In this document: in pieces, positions 1-10,853 of the stretch
How the letters are laid out: every line of letters starts with the position of its first letter
How positions within the stretch are numbered: the first letter of the stretch is position 1
NCBI RefSeq assembly: GCF_029227915.1
Contig: NC_079876.1
Span: 35,257,828-35,321,827, forward strand
Direction of reading: 5' to 3'
DNA: 64,000 bases
DNA from: Hydractinia symbiolongicarpus
Lineage: Eukaryota > Cnidaria > Hydrozoa > Anthoathecata > Hydractiniidae
Translations under genes and position numbers: made by a program
The notes under the pieces: generated by a model
What the model was told of the DNA's origin: nothing
What the model saw: the letters and a program-made list of their open reading frames with translations, nothing else
Database searches by the model: none

Positions 1-1916
1 TTCCTTTTCATAAGTGATATTTTCGTTATTGTTTCTTTCATTAAAATTTGTGTGCATTCATGTTTACTTCGTGAATTTTAAGTCAATGCAAAAGTATTCA
101 TTGATTGATAGATTGATCGATTCGCACGCTTAATGAAAACATGATGGACTTTAGTATCGTTTTTTTTATTAATATTTTTTTTTTCAGTATTCCATTTTTT
201 CGCTCAATCTGTGTTTTTATATTAGTATTATTATACTCGATTTGGATATTCTTCTGTTATTTATGGTTTTAGTTTGTCGAAAGACAAAAGAAAATGTTGA
301 AGTTGTTTTATATTCATTCAGTCTATTGCCCTCTAAATGCAAGCACTGTTGCTGCCCCTTTACGATAAAACTCTCACTAAGCTCAGAAAAATCTAAAAAA
401 AATCCTCTTTCAACTGCCAGAATGGCATAGTCTACCCGTAAACCATTTCTTTGCGTTCTCGTGGTCTACTAAGTCTGATAGCAACAAACCCTTGTACGAA
501 CCGCGCTTCGAAGAGAGAACTGGGAATGAAAACATTGAGAGAGCGCCAGCAGCCATGCCCATATATATACGTTCTTATGCGCATGCTTTGATCCTTAACA
601 TCTTCAGAATCTTATAGCAGGAAAATTTGACAATAGACCCAGAGGAACGCAGTAAGTTCGGCTAGAATGTCAGGGTCAAAAGCGTGTGAGTGTTCAAACC
701 GCCCCGGTTTCTTGTTGTAGATAAAATAGATGGAATTTTGCGAAAATTGAAATTAATGCTTAACAATTTTTGGACACTAATATGTTATAGATGTAGGCTG
801 TGTAGGGTATTTATGTCTAATTTTATAATACTGATTGAATTCCGGCACCTTTTCCTCCAATTGGCTCACTTTTCTGAATTTCACTTTTCTGAATCATCGC
901 TATTTCACAGTCTTCTCCTCAAAACATGTCCCAATCAACAACGGTAGCCAAAGAAAGTCCCATTTGCTTTTGTATTTGTTGTTGTTCGATTCCTAAAATG
1001 AAATAAAATGTTTGAAATAAATTTTTTCAGTTTTTCTAGTGTCGCAGAACTTAAAGATGTGCCAGAAAATTTAAATGATGTGCACACCAAGTTCTAAAAA
1101 GAATTTGATATCACTGAACAATTACGTCGGTATGATTGTCATAATAACCAGTATTCACCTGTAGACCACTAACATGTGGGCTCTATTATTTCTTCTAAAG
1201 TTAAATTGGATTTTTCGAAACAAGTGCTTTTACGAATAGATTATCGTGTCTTCCTTTTTTTTTTCAACGTTTGCCATCTGAAGTGTGTGTTTGTAACTCT
1301 GTAACTCCAAAAACATCTTAGAATTGCACACTTCGCAAAATTTAACACTTGGGAGAAGTTTATTATCCATCGACCACTCAATAGCGTGCCATTTCGATGT
1401 TATTACATTTTCAAGTAAGAAACAAAAAGTTACGAACTCTTTCTTTTGTAGCTTCCATTTGAAGCGGTGGAAGACATACTGTTATATTTATTAAACTAAA
1501 AAAATGCGATTAATGAGATTCCAATTATGCAATTTTAACTATGCAAGTAAGTTTAAAAATGTTTGTACATGATTATTTAAAAACAAAATGTATTCCGTCA
1601 CTAATAATAGTCAAATCATTAAATTTTATTTTATTGAACGCGGCCTTCCACACAACTAAATTAAAAAAACATCGAATTTGTTTTATAATGAATTGTTTAT
1701 ACTAAAAATTTCATAACGTTGCAAAAACGTTTTCAAGAGACTAACAATAGTAAGTTATGTATCTCAGGTAAATATATAAATATAAAACAATGTAACCGTA
1801 AAATTACAAAAACAAAAGCAACATACAATTTAATGAAGCACAAACAAGGAAGAAACAATTGTGATTTCGATTTGCCTGAACCAGTCTTAAGTGACTATTG
1901 GTTAATTTTATTATGA
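1..1916. other. No recognisable gene; AT-rich DNA
   Basis: Only short open frames occur on either strand and none resembles a known protein. There is a TATATATA stretch near 561 and AATAAA-like signals near 1001, but I see no coding exon to go with them. The sequence up to about 1916 borders the 3' end of a minus-strand retroelement. Confidence 0.5.
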
Positions 1917-1935
1917 TTGATGATGAGGTGACAAA

Positions 1936-1947
1936 ACAGTTGGCTGT
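1936..1947 (-). ncRNA. 3'-terminal hairpin of USP retrotransposon
   Basis: The minus strand reads ACAGCCAACTGT, preceded by CATT and followed by a T-rich tail. Equivalent hairpins with other stems occur at 9319, 27383, 34925, 35196, 42495, 47607 and 48395. The pairing is kept while the bases change, so the RNA fold rather than the sequence appears to be conserved. Confidence 0.55.
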
Positions 1948-2305
1948 AATGATAATACTTGTCTAATGACAAACGGTTCTACTAAAATGTAGAGGTCCAA
2001 CCCTCTAAAGGTTGTGCATCTAAGCAAAATCTCCCTTATTACAAGGATTTTTATTAAATAAACCATTAACCACAGCAGGACAATATTAGGAGCACAATAC
2101 AAACATTTATAAAAAGGAAAGACACATCAACAAAAAAGCAATTTAAACCGAATCAAATAGGTACATACAAAATAAAATGAAACTAAAGTATCCTAAAACG
2201 GATATATGAAAAAATAAAAAGGACACAATGCAATTGAAAAGATGAACAGAACTTTAACCAAGGGCAGGTAGGTTTCGACCCATATTTCTGAACCTAAGTG
2301 CCCTG

Positions 2306-2366
2306 GATGTCTAGCTGGGTCACCTCGAAGAGGTCCGCGGACGGTCATCAGCAGAAACTAGACATC
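2306..2366 (-). ncRNA. Type-A structured RNA in the retrotransposon 3' UTR
   Basis: An outer stem GATGTCTAG/CTAGACATC encloses two small hairpins: CCG-TCCG-CGG and ACCTC-TTC-GAGGT. Copies near 27109, 41696, 41874 and 47331 keep the outer stem. Two or more of them carry CTG-TTCG-CAG in place of the first hairpin, which is a compensated change. Confidence 0.6.
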
Positions 2367-2710
2367 CCTATCTTCGTAAAGTAAACTCTGACCACTTTCT
2401 CTTCAACTGTGCTATTCTTTGTTTTTAACTTAGGTAATAAGTGGAGTCGTTACTCTCCAAAGACAAGATCATGTGTGATCTTGTCTTTGGAGAGTCTTGC
2501 TAATTTTTTTTTTCACTGGGATAATAAGTGGAGTCGTCACTCTCCAAAGACAAGACCTAGTATGATCAAAGCCCCTTGCTAACTTAATTTTTATTTGATT
2601 TTGTTTTTATTTTTATTTTTGACTTCGGTAATAAGTGGAGTCGTCACTCTCCAAAGACAAGACTGAGTGTAGTCAAGCCCCCTTGATGACTCATTCTGGT
2701 TAAAATATTT

Positions 2711-3559
2711 TTACCTCAGCTCTTTTAAAAAGAAAACATATGACTCGTGACTGTTAATAAGGCGGTCATCACAGAAAATTACTGCTCTATCGTTGCAATG
2801 TATCCACCTGTGAACCATTTGGTCGACGGCTATGGTTGTGTAGTGACCATTATTTAAGTTGCCGCTATGGTTGATAATAGCCCTTAATTGAAACTTTTTA
2901 CGAAACTTCACTTCTCCATCTACGGTAAAAGGTATGGAAAGGGTACCAGGGTAAGCAGTAATACGAGAGGCAATTTTTGACACAAGGCCGTTGGCACTGG
3001 CAAAACGTTTTAGCTGGAAAATGAGATGGGAACCGCAAGACACTACTTCTTTTTCAACTAGAGCAGTTTGATGAGCGTTGCAATCGAATAAATTATCTAC
3101 GGAAGATTGTAACGTAGGGTGCAGAGAAAGTTGGATGCATGGTGCTATAACTTCTGAGGAGCTGGTAATATGACATGAATTGCGAGTGGTTGATGTCTTG
3201 ATGCCAATACTAAAAAGACTTCCAAGAAATGGAAAGACTAATGACAGACCAGGTAGGAGATATTTAAGAACCTCGGGGTCGTCGTGCTGAGCAAAGATAT
3301 TAAATGCACTTCCCTTCGCAGCTGAGATATGATGTTTCATAGCACTCAAAAAATGAGAGGGATCAACTGGACTTCTAGAGACAGCCAAACTGTGAAGAAC
3401 ACCTACAAATGCTTCGCCTAACTTTGAGGTTGTTTTGGTGACAGAAATGGCTTTTTTAACTTTTGGAAGGTTATAAAAACATTTTAAGATGGAGTTTGCA
3501 TAACATGTGTTTCTTAAGTTTTTTAGACCGCTATTCCTAAAATCAGGGTTAGATGGCAA
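2711..3559 (-). CDS. USP-type deubiquitinase domain of a non-LTR retrotransposon (copy A)
   Basis: The 282 codons give a compact ubiquitin-specific protease (peptidase C19). The Cys box is GLKNLRNTCYANSILKCF (residues about 12-29), with R where most USPs have G. A degenerate QQD box (FAQHDDPEVLKYLL) follows, then the conserved LKRF strand, and the His box INHSGNLNNGHYT with downstream WIHCNDRAV, so the catalytic Cys, His and Asp/Asn positions all look present. The domain lies just after the restriction-like nuclease remnant at 3688-4074 in the same direction. The intervening bases still resemble the nuclease C-terminal tail, so the two were probably one polyprotein. The start ATG is only the first Met of the open frame. 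The domain call is firm; activity is unproven. Confidence 0.85.
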   Translation of the reverse strand: MPSNPDFRNSGLKNLRNTCYANSILKCFYNLPKVKKAISVTKTTSKLGEAFVGVLHSLAVSRSPVDPSHFLSAMKHHISAAKGSAFNIFAQHDDPEVLKYLLPGLSLVFPFLGSLFSIGIKTSTTRNSCHITSSSEVIAPCIQLSLHPTLQSSVDNLFDCNAHQTALVEKEVVSCGSHLIFQLKRFASANGLVSKIASRITAYPGTLSIPFTVDGEVKFRKKFQLRAIINHSGNLNNGHYTTIAVDQMVHRWIHCNDRAVIFCDDRLINSHESYVFFLKELR

Positions 3560-4545
3560 TGCGACTGTTGTTTTGAAAGACCTTGTAGCTAAGGGATTTT
3601 AATAGGGAACGTAAAGGTTTGTTAGGGAAACCAAGGCGACGAAAACAGATCCTTACTTATTCTGAACAGAAACCCCTTGCACCAACCTCAATGGCAAAGA
3701 AATGCAGGATCCAATTCATTGTTTTTCGTAGCATAACAAAGTGAAAAATATTTCTTAAGCTTTCGTTTGTGCCAATATTCCGTGTTCTCTTCACATGGAC
3801 AAGTCAGTTCTAACATAATTACAGTTTTGGAATAACTGGATATTAATAACACGTCTGGGCGTAGTTGTGTTATTGCAATGTATGGTGGAACAACTAAAAC
3901 GAAATCTAAATTTGACAGTATTTTCCAATCGGAAGAAAGGTGAAGAAGGCCTGGACACTTTGTATTCCTTTTCTTAGATGGTGATTGACCGGCCAGAATG
4001 AAAATAATTTTGTTGCACTTGGAAACCTTAAGAGCTTCATATGATACCAAAAACTCTTTTAATCCCTTAACCAAAACTATTAAAACCGAGTCATGACGGT
4101 ATGTGTATCTACCCTGCGTAAGGGAGTCCTACAGGCACCCAATATGTGGGAGACATTTGAGGATGGTTTCTTGCACAGAAGGCAACTTTTGTCTTACTCA
4201 ATTCCCCATCTCACAGGATTGGTTGGAGAGGGAAGGGTATCGTAGGTTGCCCCCTATACAAAAGGAAGTTAGAAATTGTGGCAGTGAAAGAATTGTTCTC
4301 CAAGACAAATCATTTTTCACATCAGAGCACCATTTTGTCCAATTGCCTTGCAAATGCAACTGCACAACTCTGGCATGGTAAAAATCTTCTTTATTTTCTT
4401 TAATGATATTGGAAACAAGCTTTCGGTAAGCATAAGTGCCTTTTGGTGGTATATTTTTGTGGCCTAAGAGCCCTAAGCCAGCTTGACCAGTCTGATGCAA
4501 ACCTAAAATCCTTTTGAAATTGAGCTGACTATCCGCCGATACTGT
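3560..4545 (-). pseudogene. Post-RT and restriction-like endonuclease part of copy A
   Basis: The minus strand encodes, in broken frames, the region after the reverse transcriptase. It contains a NWTKWCSDVKNDLSW-like block (around 4260-4350), a decayed Cys-His segment (near 4120-4180, HIGCL then QGRYTYRHD), and then the nuclease. The nuclease shows RPD, a lysine strand, and ELTCPCEEN with W after three residues (3688-4074), a PD-(D/E)XK pattern typical of NeSL/R2/Utopia-type elements. Traces of the usual tail (VGARG, CFRRLGF) lie at 3570-3690. The RT is missing: homology stops near 4545 where a Mutator-like fragment begins. Confidence 0.75.
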
Positions 4546-5098
4546 TGCAGATTTGCAGTCTACACGTGTTTCTATAGATGGAAGTTGGCAAAAACGTGAC
4601 CATGCATCTATGCATGGAGTTGTCACAGCTATATCGGGAGACAAATGTTTAGATTTTGAAGTTAAGTCAAAATATTGTCATGGCTGCAGCATATGGGAAC
4701 ACAAAAAAGGACCAGCTGAGTATGATTCTTGGCTCATTGATCATGAATGTTCGATCGATCACGATGACGACAGATCGTCAGGAGCTATGGCGTCAAAAAA
4801 CAAACTCATATATAAAGAGTATATGGGAGATGGAGATAGCAGTTCATTCAATGATGTTGTTAAATCAAGCCTACATTCTCCTCAGAATGTAACACCAATA
4901 AAATTTGAATGCATAGGCCTTGTACAAAAGCGGCTGGGTACATGCCTACGTAATCTTGTGAAGTCGCAAGGGAAAGCTCACAGATAAGTGTATAAATTCT
5001 ATGCAGAAGTGCTATGGCTTAGCAATTCGCAGGAATGTTGGTAATTTGTACCAGATGAAGAAAGCAGTTGATGCTATACTATATCATCTTACAGAAAT
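4545..5098 (+). pseudogene. Mutator-like transposase fragment
   Basis: The frame contains VSIDGSWQKRDHASMHGVVT, then KYCHGC, then EYMGDGDSSSF and ECIGLVQKRLGTCLRNL. These blocks match, from memory, the animal 'Mutator-like transposase' domain, including the DG(S/T)WQKRG and GDGD motifs. One frameshift near 4965 is followed by KGKLTDKCINSMQKCYGLAI, which belongs to the same family, so the fragment extends to about 5098. Both ends are missing. It abuts the truncated retroelement at 4545. Confidence 0.7.
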
Positions 5099-5460
5099 TT
5101 CTAATTTTTATGTCTCAATGAATTTTTCCATTCTATTAGACTCCTTTTAGTCAGAAACATTAATCTTTGTTCAACTAAAATTGTACTAAGCCTAATGTGA
5201 AAACAATGTTTGATATTTCGTATTTCCTTAAATTTGATATTTGTTTGGATTGTGTTACCAGTTCTATTCTTTTTGTAGTTTGTTAAGATGTTTGGAATAA
5301 TTAATCCCCTGTTACTCTCGAGGATACGTGTTAGGTTTCTTGTTGCGCATGTGCAAAGTGAAGAATTTTTTTGTGTTTTCGGTAACTGCGCAGCCATGCA
5401 GCCAGGTAATTTAAGTTTTTGATTTTTGAAGAGTCAATTGTAAAGTTTAGCCAGATTTTA
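5099..5460. other. No recognisable feature
   Basis: A 98-codon minus-strand frame (5101-5397) is lysine- and arginine-rich but resembles nothing I know. Confidence 0.4.
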
Positions 5461-5690
5461 TATTAAGGTTCCCTTGCCTTGCCAGCATTGACCTTGCCTT
5501 TGCCTACCCTTTCTATGCCTTCTCTGGTGCCTGCCTACTATGCCCTTGCCTGTGCCTCCCTTGCCTTGCTGATTCCTCCTCCTGTCCTGTTTTCTTGCCT
5601 GCCTTTGTCGTGCCCTTTCCTTTGCCGTGCTTAATGCCTTTGCTTTAGCAGTCTCTCTACACCACTTTTTAGCCAGTGTTAACTTCCAGT
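5461..5690 (-). repeat. GGCAAR-type imperfect minisatellite, copy 1
   Basis: The minus strand consists of variations on GGCAAGGCAAAGGCA. It matches, in opposite orientation and including its edges (AAGGCATTAAGC at one end, TTAATATAAAA at the other), the stretch at 46553-46775. The two are diverged copies of one roughly 225-bp dispersed repeat. The basic open frame through it (RQRQARKQDRRR) is probably only a by-product of base composition. Confidence 0.65.
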
Positions 5691-5734
5691 CAGTGTTAGA
5701 TTTCAAAGTGATCGGACGTGCTTAAAGAAAGAAC

Positions 5735-5750
5735 TTTTGGCGCGGAAAAA
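5735..5750 (+). promoter_or_regulatory. E2F-like site
   Basis: TTTTGGCGCGGAAAAA matches the classical E2F consensus (TTTSSCGC and its extended form). No clear gene starts beside it, so its role is unknown. Confidence 0.3.
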
Positions 5751-5989
5751 AAGGGCGTTAACAGGAAAGAAGCCAATTGTTAAGATTTGCATCTAATATC
5801 TGTAAATATCCATTTATTTTCTTACTAACCTTCCTGAACTTTACATCCACTACACATTTCAGCGCATCTATCTTATGGTCGCCACACGGAATAAAAAATA
5901 CGAAGATATGGAAGATTCACAAAGTTCACCTGTCACTCTGGATTTTTTACTCTATGAAATTTAAAGTCTAAAAACATCCATCCTGACTT

Positions 5990-6578
5990 CAAAAGCTGAC
6001 TTAACAAAAGTTATCTCAAAGACTACAGATGAAATTATAGAAATGCTATATGCAGAGAACAAGATCACTGAAAAAGTCTGTAAAAAACTTAAGGAAAGAA
6101 CTTGAAGAGAAAGACGAGCTTATAACGGACATACAAGGAACAATATTGAAATTGCAGGTATTCCTAATACGATATCCCATGATAATCTGGAAAAAAAAGT
6201 TATAGAAATTGGTGAAGTTCTAGATATTAAAATTAAAAGTTTTGACATTGAAGCCTGTCACATACTTAACCTCTAAGAACCATCGTACGATTCTGTAATC
6301 GTAAGATCGCTGAACAATTTCATCGAAAAAGAAAAATCTAAAAAATAATAATCGTCATGGGTCAACTTAGAATTTATGTTAATAATAACTTGTGTCGGTA
6401 TTACAGAATGTTGTGGGGTAAATGCAAGTCCCTTTACAATGAACAGAAAATAGCGAGTTTTTGGGTGTATAACGGTATAATAAACATCAAAGAGGCCGAA
6501 AATGCGAAGTCTTTCAAAATAACACATCTTGATGATATTGATCATCTGTTTGAAGATGAAGAACCTAAACTTAAGTAA
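5990..6578 (+). pseudogene. LINE ORF1 remnant
   Basis: Broken frames resemble LINE ORF1 proteins. First comes a charged helical stretch (AENKITEKVCKKLKER), then IEIAGIPNTISHDNLEKKV, an RRM-like ORF1 motif, then DIEACHILN. From 6357 comes RIYVNNNLCRYYRMLWGKCK and SFWVYNGIINIK, a typical ORF1 C-terminal block. Stops and shifts occur at about 6103, 6150 and 6275. It lies upstream of an endonuclease and RT in the same direction, which fits one decayed element. Confidence 0.65.
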
Positions 6579-6929
6579 CATTTCATTTCTTTAGTTTATC
6601 TTTACAGTTTTTTGTGCCAGCTGAATTTATTATAACTTCAAAATGGTAGCTAATGCTACATTCGTTATTTTTTGCGAACCATCGTGAGCTGGTTATTTTT
6701 CTCTATATATTTATTTGTTTTTGTGTTTGCCACCTAATTTATGTTTTCTTACTGTTTTGGCTTCAATTTCAAAACAGTTTTCTTTGCACTTGATTTGTTG
6801 TTTGATTTTCTTTGTTTTTTCTCAAATCACTTTTTGAGAGCTTTTGTGTTTGTTTGTTTTTTTGTGTTATAGCTAGTTTGCTGCAAGCTATAGTCTATAG
6901 TAGGTTTTCAAATATGATAAATTATCCTT

Positions 6930-7935
6930 CTGGGATTTGCCATGGATCGATCAACTTTAATCACCGGGCCGTTTTGTGTGATATATGTGATCAGTGGGTT
7001 CATATAAAGTGTAATGGCATGGTGCCTCGTATTATGCAATGCTTAAAAAATCTAATGATAATTGGTTTTGTCTGAAATGTATTCAAAACGCTCTTCCTCT
7101 TGTTGATATATCTACACCATTATCACATAGTTGTTTAACATCTGCAGTCGAAAGGAAAAACTTCCTCTCGTAACTTAACAGTTTTGTCACCAATAACTCC
7201 AATGACATCATAGGAAGAGGAGTTAACTGACATCATAGGAAAAGGAGTTAACTGTAAATACTATAGCTCTTGTGATTTCAATTCTCATAATTTCAATTCG
7301 ATGTGTTTTTCCATATTTCATTTAAATATAACTTCTCTTTCCAAACATTTTAATGAACTTAAAAAGTCTCTTCTGTGCGCTTGGGCATAATTTTAGTGTA
7401 ATTGGGATCACAGAAACTGGTTTCAAATCCACTACGCCTACTATAAACTGTAACTTTGAAGGATTCAAATTTAATCATACCCTTACTGAAAGCAGTAAAA
7501 GTGGTGCTCCCTTATATATCTCAAATAAGCATAATTATTTTGCACAGCCAGACCTAGATCTCCTCGGATATAAATCCTCTGAGTTAGAATCAGTTTTTGT
7601 TGAGATAGTCCAACCTAAGATTAAGAATTTTATAGTTGGATGTATGTACAAATACGGATTTACACGATTTTAATAACAATTTTTCTTTTAGGTGATTTTA
7701 ATGCCATCTTTTTTCATATGATGCTGATACAAATATATCAAATTTTTTAGATTCAATATTTTCATTCTCCCTTTTCCATCTGTTACTTTACCCACTAGAG
7801 TCACTAAGAACACTAGCACTTTAATTGATAATATATTCCATGATTCTAACGAACATACATATATATCTGGTACACTCATTTCATCAATTTCAGACCACTT
7901 CCCTCAGTTTTTAATTCTTAACAAAAACAATTTTG
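6930..7935 (+). pseudogene. LINE ORF2 N-terminal part: PHD-like finger and APE endonuclease
   Basis: A PHD-like finger (AVLCDICDQWVHIKCNGM, 6970-7023) is followed after a decayed stretch by an apurinic-type endonuclease. The nuclease shows GITETGFKS (7398 on), SGAPLYIS, GDFN (7691 on), TLIDNIF and SDHFPQF near 7900, the usual order of APE motifs. There are several frame breaks. PHD plus APE plus RT is the layout of several Jockey/CR1/L2-group LINEs. Confidence 0.65.
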
Positions 7936-7979
7936 CTTTGCTATAATTTTATAAATTCTACTTTAAAAGACTGTGTTCC

Positions 7980-9299
7980 TTTCAAAAATCCTTTGAACAA
8001 ATATAAAAAAATTTCAATCATAAAAAATGGATGAGGAATGGTATTCTCAATTCCATCAGAAAACGTGATGAACTACATAAAAAAATTTTAAAAGGAAAAA
8101 ATCCCTCTCTAAAGTGTATCCTACATGATACGTTTAAAAAATATAGAAACAAAATTGTCACTTTATGTAGATTAAGCAAAAATAATTTTTACAGGGAATT
8201 TATTGCTGCAAACCGAAAGAACACAAAAAACATTTGGAATGGTATAAAGTCCATCATCTCCCTACGTAGCTCCAAATCACCGAGCCCATCTTGCATGAAT
8301 ATTAACAACAACCTTGTATCTGAGCCTTTAATCATAGCTAATTCTTTCAAGGAATATTTCAGTTCAATTGCAGATGATTCTAGGAAAACCATTCCACCTA
8401 CTTCTAAACATTTTTCTTCATATTTAAAAAATCCTGTTCCCAATTCGCTTTTTCTTACTCCTACTGATTAACTAGAAGTTTTTGATTGTCTTTCTCTTAT
8501 TAATAGCAAAAAACAAGTGGTCCATTTAGCATTCCTTCTCAAGTACTTATCCCATCTAGAGAAACGCTGTCAGTACCTATAGCTAAGTTAATAAATTTAT
8601 CCTTTTCTACTGGTGTATATCCATCTTCCATCAAAACTACTAAAGTCATCCAGGTTTATAAAAAAGGCTCCAATATGGAACTCACTAACTATCGACCCAT
8701 TTCACTAGTTTCTAACATTGATAAGATTTTTGAAAAACTAATTTACAATCGCTTATATATTTCTTATCCTCCAACAAAACTATTTACCATAATCAATTTG
8801 GTTTTAGAAAGAAATTTTTCACTTCCCAAGCACTCATTAACATCACTCAAAAAATTATGGATGCTCTTGACAATGGTCTCTTTGCTTGCGGTGTGCTTAT
8901 TGATTTGCAAAAAGCTTTTGATACAGTTGATCATGAAATCTTACTGAAAAAACTTATCTCACTATATTATTCGTGGCATCCCCACTTTCTTTAATTAGGT
9001 TTTTTTTAACAAATAGAAAACAATTTGTATGTATCAATAACTCTATCTCTTCTCAGAAATTTATCAATCATGGTGTACCACAGGGGTCTGTACTTGGTCC
9101 ACTTTTATTTTTAGTGTACATAAATGATCTTCATTTTGCTATCAATTATTCTTTAGTTCACCCTTTTGCTGATGACACCAACATGCTGCACATCAGTAAA
9201 TTGCCTAAACAACTCGCCAATCATTAAAATATATATCTTAAACTCCTGTCACTGGCTTAATGCCAATAAGATTTCTCTCAACAAAACAAAGACCGAACA
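7980..9299 (+). pseudogene. LINE reverse transcriptase remnant
   Basis: Fragments in different frames give the RT in order: a pre-RT helix region (8031-8471), NYRPISLVSNIDKIFEKLIY (8684 on), LIDLQKAFDTVDHEILLKKL (motif A, near 8890-8950), HGVPQGSVLGPLLFLVYIND (motif B, 9070 on) and FADDTNMLH (motif C, 9168 on), then NANKISLNKTKTE. This is a Jockey/CR1/L2-type RT. It stops at about 9299, where the 3' end of a minus-strand USP retroelement begins, which suggests that the latter inserted here. Confidence 0.75.
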
Positions 9300-9389
9300 T
9301 TGATTGTGAGATAACAAAACAGCAAGCTGTAATGATGGAACTAGTCTACTGACTCTTTTGTTTTTGAATTGTAGAGGTTACACCTTCTA
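9300..9389 (-). repeat. Distal 3' UTR piece of USP retrotransposon copy D
   Basis: The sequence matches the 3' end of copy A at 1917-2010 (GTAGAGG, the terminal hairpin ACAGCTTGCTGT on the minus strand at 9319-9330, and the T-rich tail). The rest of the same UTR continues at 15859 on the far side of the 9390-15856 insertion. Confidence 0.65.
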
Positions 9390-9888
9390 CCCAGTGGGCA
9401 CACGACGTCTTTTCAACGTTGATTAGACGTTGAATTCTGGTCGCGACGTCGCAACCAACATTCAACGTCTAATCAACGTTGGGTCTGCAACGTCGATGCA
9501 ACCGACGTAAATTCAACGTCTTTTCAACGTTGCCCTCCGACATGAATACAACGTCGCATCATCGACGTCTTTTCAACGTCGTTTCCACAACGTTGTTTCA
9601 ACCGACGTGATATCAACGTTGATACAACGTCGAAAAAAGACGTTGTTTCAACGATCGTAAAACCGACGTTTATTCAACGTCGTACTGCAACGTTGATTCA
9701 ACCGACGTCTTATCGACGTTTATTCAACGTCACTCCCGCAACGTTGATTCAACCGACGTCTATTCAACGTCGCACCCGCAACGTTGATTCAACCGACGTC
9801 TTATCGACGTTTATTCAACGTTGCACTGCAACGTTGATTCAACCGACGTCTTATCGACGTTTATTCAACGTTGCACCAAATTAACTTT
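9390..9888. repeat. Left foldback arm: CAACGTTG-rich tandem repeats
   Basis: Repeated words are TTCAACGT, CAACGTTGATTCAACC and GACGTCTTATCGACG. From about 9685 a unit of roughly 56-60 bp repeats three times. It is far richer in CpG than the surrounding DNA. The right arm at 15375-15856 is its inverted, diverged partner. Confidence 0.8.
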
Positions 9889-10853
9889 TTACCGAGAATC
9901 TGTTCCGTTCAAATCTTATTTGTTTTAGTTCGTCTCACACTGGCCTGCAAAGTTATATCTCAAACAGACGTTCATAGAAGTGTTCCAAACTGTCCAACAA
10001 AATAACGAAGCGTACTCGGTGTTTGTTAAAGATCGTCATAAACTAGAAATAAAGAACGCACGTTTTACTTAATTTTTTTGTAATTTGTCAGCGATTGGAT
10101 ATATTAATGCCGACGTTATGTTGTTTTTCATATATATCGCTAATTTTACTGCAGTTTTACTACTTCAAAATATTACCATTTGTTTGCAACTTTACAGCCG
10201 CATCTATGTACTTTTTTACATAAGAGCCGAATGTGCATTCATTCTCTTATGCTATGTTAAAACTTTTGTGACATAACATCAGAGAATGAATGAACACAAA
10301 CATGAAATGTACACAAAACATTCAATGGATTTTTTTTCAACAGAGCGTACCAAACGTTCGATTTATTTTTTGTAATATTTATCAGGGGGTTTTTTGTCCT
10401 CGTATTTTGAGAGAAACAAATATTTCAACTTGTATTATGGATGTGAGACATTTAAAATACAATCCATTTTGTCAAATTATAATTTATAATACAATAATAA
10501 CTGTTTATTTACTTCGCTTTCACATATTTAAACCTTTACTTTGTCGCATGTAATATCCCTCCTAGTCATTGGCGGGAAACTTTCGATGAGGAAATTCGCG
10601 CCTAAGCCCCTAAGAAGTTCGTATCAACTCACAAGGCGAAAAGGGCGAAGAACCACAGACGTGAGTAAAGTATTTCTGTACAGCATATGCTAATTCGTAA
10701 ACTTTGCTTCGGTAGCATTCGTAGCAGAATCTAAAGAAAGAAAAAGTTAGCTAAAATTTTCACGCATATTTATTTGACACATTCTAGAAATAAATCGTTT
10801 GACCCTAAATTATTTTAAATCAAATTTTTCCATGTCGGCAAAAAATTGCCGAA
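9889..10853. other. Region between left arm and kinase gene; probable promoter region
   Basis: No recognisable protein is encoded. Two short open frames (10085-10276, 10290-10553) are hydrophobic but resemble nothing known. The GC-richer stretch 10560-10670 holds an E2F-like site and lies about 200-290 bp before the kinase ATG, so it is a plausible promoter. Confidence 0.35.
10568..10580 (+). promoter_or_regulatory. E2F-like site upstream of the kinase gene
   Basis: ATTGGCGGGAAAC differs by one base from the E2F consensus TTTGGCGGGAAA. It lies about 280 bp upstream of the kinase ATG. Similar sites occur in two other transposons of this window (23821, 50044). Confidence 0.4.

Larger units (their letters stand above)
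1917..2710 (-). repeat. 3' UTR of USP retrotransposon (copy A)
   Basis: On the minus strand this follows directly after the USP domain. It holds about three tandem units of the motif CTTTGGAGAGTGACGACTCC (2450-2690), then the type-A structured RNA (2306-2366), then a C-rich/T-rich stretch, then the small terminal hairpin (1936-1947). The same order is seen in other copies of the family in this window, which supports reading it as the retrotransposon 3' UTR rather than as separate repeats. The part at 1985-2045 also serves as the unoccupied homologue of the site into which the 9390-15856 element inserted. Confidence 0.7.

Noticed and set aside
2306-2366. HDV-like ribozyme fold for the type-A RNA
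   Set aside because: I could not place P1 and its partner between P3 and P4; the nested double pseudoknot is not supported by eye.
2711-3559. Host USP gene
   Set aside because: Several diverged USP copies all sit directly after a retrotransposon nuclease and before the same 3' UTR, so they belong to the element.
4198-4644. A single 148-codon minus-strand gene
   Set aside because: Its first third overlaps the plus-strand Mutator-like fragment, which has far better homology; only the part after about 4545 belongs to the retroelement.
5458-5706. Arginine/lysine-rich 82-residue protein
   Set aside because: It is read out of a GGCAAR minisatellite; the matching repeat at 46553 has a different frame structure.
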